Assembly (NCBI GenBank): GCA_905250075.1
Contig: CAJNOP010000225.1
Span: 4,805-68,804 of the forward strand
Source: Rotaria sp. Silwood1
Taxonomy: Eukaryota; Rotifera; Eurotatoria; Philodinida; Philodinidae
DNA length: 64,000 nucleotides
Direction: 5' to 3'
The notes beneath the pieces are model-generated. The model did no database searches. It was not told where the DNA came from and was given only the letters and a program-made list of their open reading frames with translations. A program made the translations under genes and the position numbers. How positions within the stretch are numbered: position 1 is the stretch's first letter; each line of letters starts with the position of its first letter. Shown in pieces: positions 56,819 through 64,000 of this stretch.

Positions 56819-59800
56819 GTGAGTATTTTGAAGCGAAGTTGCACAAATTGAACGATTACCGTGTATTCTTTCATTTCCTTAAGTTATCGAAATTAATACA
56901 CTTATAGAACAGAGTTACTTTCAAAGACATAGTTTTCAAGAAAATTGAATTTAAATTTCATTAAAGCGACATGGAACCACTTTCATTAAAGGAGAGTTTT
57001 CTATCGAAAATCTAAGGCTGTACGATTTCGGCAACGGGCATCAAAGTTCATATTTATTCTTTAGTAAAGATTATTTTAAAATAGAATCTACGATCGATTT
57101 TGCGATGACATAGATTCGAACATTTGAAATTTGAAAATCGAAGTACTAAATGCAAGGTTTTTTTTTTGTTATTGTTGATCAAAATTTTCATTCTTGACAA
57201 CGAGAAGAACATTGTAAAAAGAATTAGAATTGAATAGAAAAATAAAATGACATAAAAAGTTGCAAATAGAAAATGTCAAGTACTAAAAGTATCGAAATAG
57301 GGGTTAGATAAAACTTCACAAATTTAATAGGGTAAGCTATGCAGATGAAAATAACATTATGGGTAACTAGTCGAAAGCGATTCTATCTGTGTATATAGAT
57401 GTTTCTGCGCAAAAATAGATTTAAGGGATTTTCTAACTAAGAGATTTGCACTAATGATAGAGAATTTCATGCTTTATCAATTTCTATTAACCAATTTTGT
57501 TCCATAGATCTTATTTTACTAAGAATGATCAATTTTATCTTTGTCTATCGTCGAGCCTACGAGCCTTGAAATCGAAGCCTTCCTTTATACGATGTATATC
57601 TTATACAGAGTATATCGCTCACATCTCAATGATAGATGCAGATGTTTATTTTGTTCGGAGACAAAACAACTGTATCCAACTAACTGAGCAAGTAACATGG
57701 GTAGAAAATCAATTAGTCAATATAATCGAGCTCAAGCAGTTGTAATTTTTGAGATACTCAAGACAATTGCTGTTTACTACACGATACTGATTTTTGAATT
57801 TTTTGACACTAACTTTTTAACTTACAATTATCCTCATTATGTTGCGTATTTCACCTATTCTTGGTAAAATAAGATCTACGGAAAAAATTGGTTTATAGAA
57901 ACTAATAGAACGTGACATTTTCTATTCTTAGTGCAAATCTCTTGACTAGGAAATGCGAAATTCGTTTAAATTTTTGTCACTGACTGCGTGTGTGTACCGA
58001 TAGGAAATTTCATCTCGAAATTCTATATATTCATGTTTGTTTCGGTTGTTGAATAGTAAAACTCTAAATATCAATACCTAAAAAGAAGTTTGAAGTAGGA
58101 ATTAGCCTCGTAGTGTTAACAGTTCTCGATGGAAAACAATTTGTTGAGTGACAAAATCATTTCACGAAAAGAAGAGAAAGAATGAATCTTTCATGGCTTT
58201 TCCTATCTATGTTCAATGATGGAAAAGTTCTGAATTTAGATGTTTCTCAGTATGCATCGGGAAATCTTCCATTCTTATGAAATAGCTTTCTCGATAAATT
58301 GTGGACTTATGTTATATACAATCTGCTATACAATTCTTCCACGGAACTTTCTATTATGATGGAAAATTCTGTGCCAAGAATTGAATTATTTTGCCAGAGT
58401 TACTAAAAATTCTGAAAGTATTATGTCAGATAAAAATTATATAAGTAGTTCATTGAAAACACAATGTCCATATACAAGAGATGAAGTTCAAAAGCTATGT
58501 TCGATTACTTTTCTGGCTTGTGCAATCCATGAAAAATGAACGACAGATTTTTTTTTTTAAATAAATAAAACTTTTTAGGAGGCACTCAATCGTTTTATTT
58601 TTTAAATAATAATCCGATGACTTATTTTACTAAGTTCAATTCTAGAGAAATTTTCGTTATGCTCTAACTGATTTATTCGTTTTACTTCTTTATTTCAAAA
58701 CACTTTTTTTTTCATGCATTATCTGTTTGTATGTTCCAATGAATTTGCACCGCCACTTCCTTTCAACACGATCGTGACAGTTATGGTTGAAAGATCGAAT
58801 ATCAGTAGAATCTCATAAAACGAATTCTATCTTACAATGTGTCGAATATGATTTCGAAACATCATTGCGTTACAATTCACGAATAATGTCTTATGTTGCA
58901 TGATTGTTCGAGTTGTATCGGACAAGTTCATATTGCATTTTCGTTTAAAATGTGTTGAAAATTGTCCTATGATAGAAATAACAGCTAGCATGGATTTTTC
59001 ATGGATTTACCTAAGAGCAACAACTTTTTAAACGGATGCATGGACATTCGTTTGGCTTTTAAATTGAAAATAGTGCCAAAGAAGTCTATTATATTTGATC
59101 GATTTGAGCTGTTCTTCAATTTGCATAAAACAAAATTAACTAAGGAACTATTCCCATAAGATGAGAAAACAATTTCAAAAATAAAAGATTCATCCGAGTT
59201 GTATGCCACTATATGTAGAAGACAAAAAAAAATAGTTTTATCCGAAGATAATCTCATTGAATTGTTCTTCAATGACATATCAGTCAGAGCATAATCTAAG
59301 CAATCATCCAAAATTGATTATACGTCATGAGCTGAATTGTTAAGAATGTGCTTTATAAGAAAATATTTGAAGTATTGAAATTCGAAGATCATTTCGATAA
59401 GTATCACTTTGAAACAAATAACCAACGCTGCAGTGCATTCGGTTGGATGCAATCGATATAAAATCTATATGAAATGAACGATGCTCAATACGTATAGCTC
59501 GATGTTCTATTGGATAGAAGTTTTAATAACGGTTGTATACCGTATTTATGAGTGAAAACTGTTTCTTTTTATTCTTATCGTAACATGCAGTCGAAAATAC
59601 ACTGAGCGAAAGCAAATTTTTTTAAACATCTGTACTATGCACCTGTTGTTTTATCTTCAAACTCACGTATCCTGTATTAAAAAAACGGTGCAAAATCCAT
59701 AGGATTTCCATTTATTCAGAAAATGATCCCTCCTACGAATAATATTCGTTCATTAAATTGAACTGTGGTATTCAATTTTTCGGTCATAGCTTAGCTACTG

Positions 59801-60148
59801 TCCGTAAACGTATATATGTCATATCTGCTCGATACTATGAAACATATAAAGAAAATCAAAAATATTACGCATCATGTTTTCATTCACAATCTGATAATGA
59901 CATGTATTACAGCATACTTACTCGGTTCTTCTTCGTTTCTCTTGAATTTATTGCCAGAATACAGGAAACCTATATATGCACGAAAAATTTAAACTTTGCT
60001 GATTCCTACATGTCAAGATACTTATTCTTCTGTTCATCTGTTAACTAGATCAACTCTTAACTGAGTATGGGAGAGGTTTAATTGGCAGAGATCCATGAAT
60101 AACTTTACAGAAACAAAAACTTTGCTGACATTGGTTATCTTCTTTTAG
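56819..60148. other. 3.3-kb presumed intron or intergenic stretch
   Basis: If the B-box exon and the PARG exons are one gene, this is its first intron. Open frames at 57497-57745, 58985-59311 (minus) and 59758-60048 show no known domain. I see no other organised element. Confidence 0.4.
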
Positions 60149-63702
<3,554 letters not shown>

Positions 63703-64000
63703 GTATGAGATTTCAAATAAATCAACACTACTATCGTTCCTAATGGATCATATTAAAAACGAAGACAGAATCCGCTTTTTCTCTCACAAAGGAACTTCGT
63801 AGATGTCTGTATTCTTTTCATTTGTAAATCATTAGGCCTGAGTGAGCTATGAACAGTGTACACATCAGTTGTGCTCATAGAATATCAGTTGAATTTGATG
63901 CAGATATTGGACTAATATTCTCTAATTAAATTGATTTCACCGAAAAGTTTGACTATTCGATGTAACTTTTTTGCTAGAAGACAAGTCGATAGTAGAGTGA

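Noticed and set aside
58985..59311. 108-residue minus-strand frame
   Set aside because: No recognisable domain and it lies in the presumed first intron of the PARG gene; kept out.

Overview
The window reads as nuclear DNA of a small metazoan, most likely a bdelloid rotifer (Rotaria/Adineta type). The grounds are strong AT-richness, many 45-70 nt GT-AG introns beside kilobase ones, an ADP-ribosyltransferase fused to kinesin-light-chain-type TPRs (a typical bdelloid architecture), an F-box remnant, a fungal-type aryl-alcohol dehydrogenase remnant, and scattered G-rich blocks resembling TGTGGG, the telomeric hexamer I recall for Adineta vaga. The genus is a guess.

Layout. 0-11 kb holds core genes on the minus strand: a split coiled-coil gene, a complete Mpo1-like (DUF962) gene, an RNF216-like RBR ubiquitin ligase, and a one-exon lipocalin-like gene lying inside the span of the RNF216-like gene. 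Two ~0.6 kb hAT-type foldback MITEs interrupt this block. 11-17.9 kb has no recognised gene, only one foldback repeat. 17.9-24 kb holds a nine-exon plus-strand gene (978 codons, all phases consistent) with Ski/Sno/Dac-like and SMAD4-binding-like parts. 24-28.4 kb is empty apart from a hairpin element.

28-54 kb is an accessory, repeat-rich block. It contains a decayed F-box-like gene, a structurally complete piggyBac (TTAA duplication, inverted ends, unbroken transposase), a small secreted cysteine-rich protein gene, a decayed B-box gene, an intact ART-TPR gene, a Penelope-like retroelement remnant, a nested Tc1/mariner-type foldback, an aldo/keto reductase pseudogene, a large palindrome, a spliced gene of unknown function and a dead mariner with ~145 bp inverted ends. 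Eleven short blocks of degenerate telomere-like hexamers, most with a G-rich half followed by a C-rich half, are confined to 28-62 kb.

56-64 kb holds a plus-strand gene with a B-box/coiled-coil first exon (interrupted by a ~90 bp inverted-repeat insertion) and, about 3.3 kb downstream in matching phase, exons of a poly(ADP-ribose) glycohydrolase running toward the right edge. The ART at 35-37 kb (ADP-ribose writer) and the PARG (eraser) belong to related chemistry, but nothing in the sequence links them. No tRNA, rRNA or CRISPR array was recognised. Exon limits are from manual reading.
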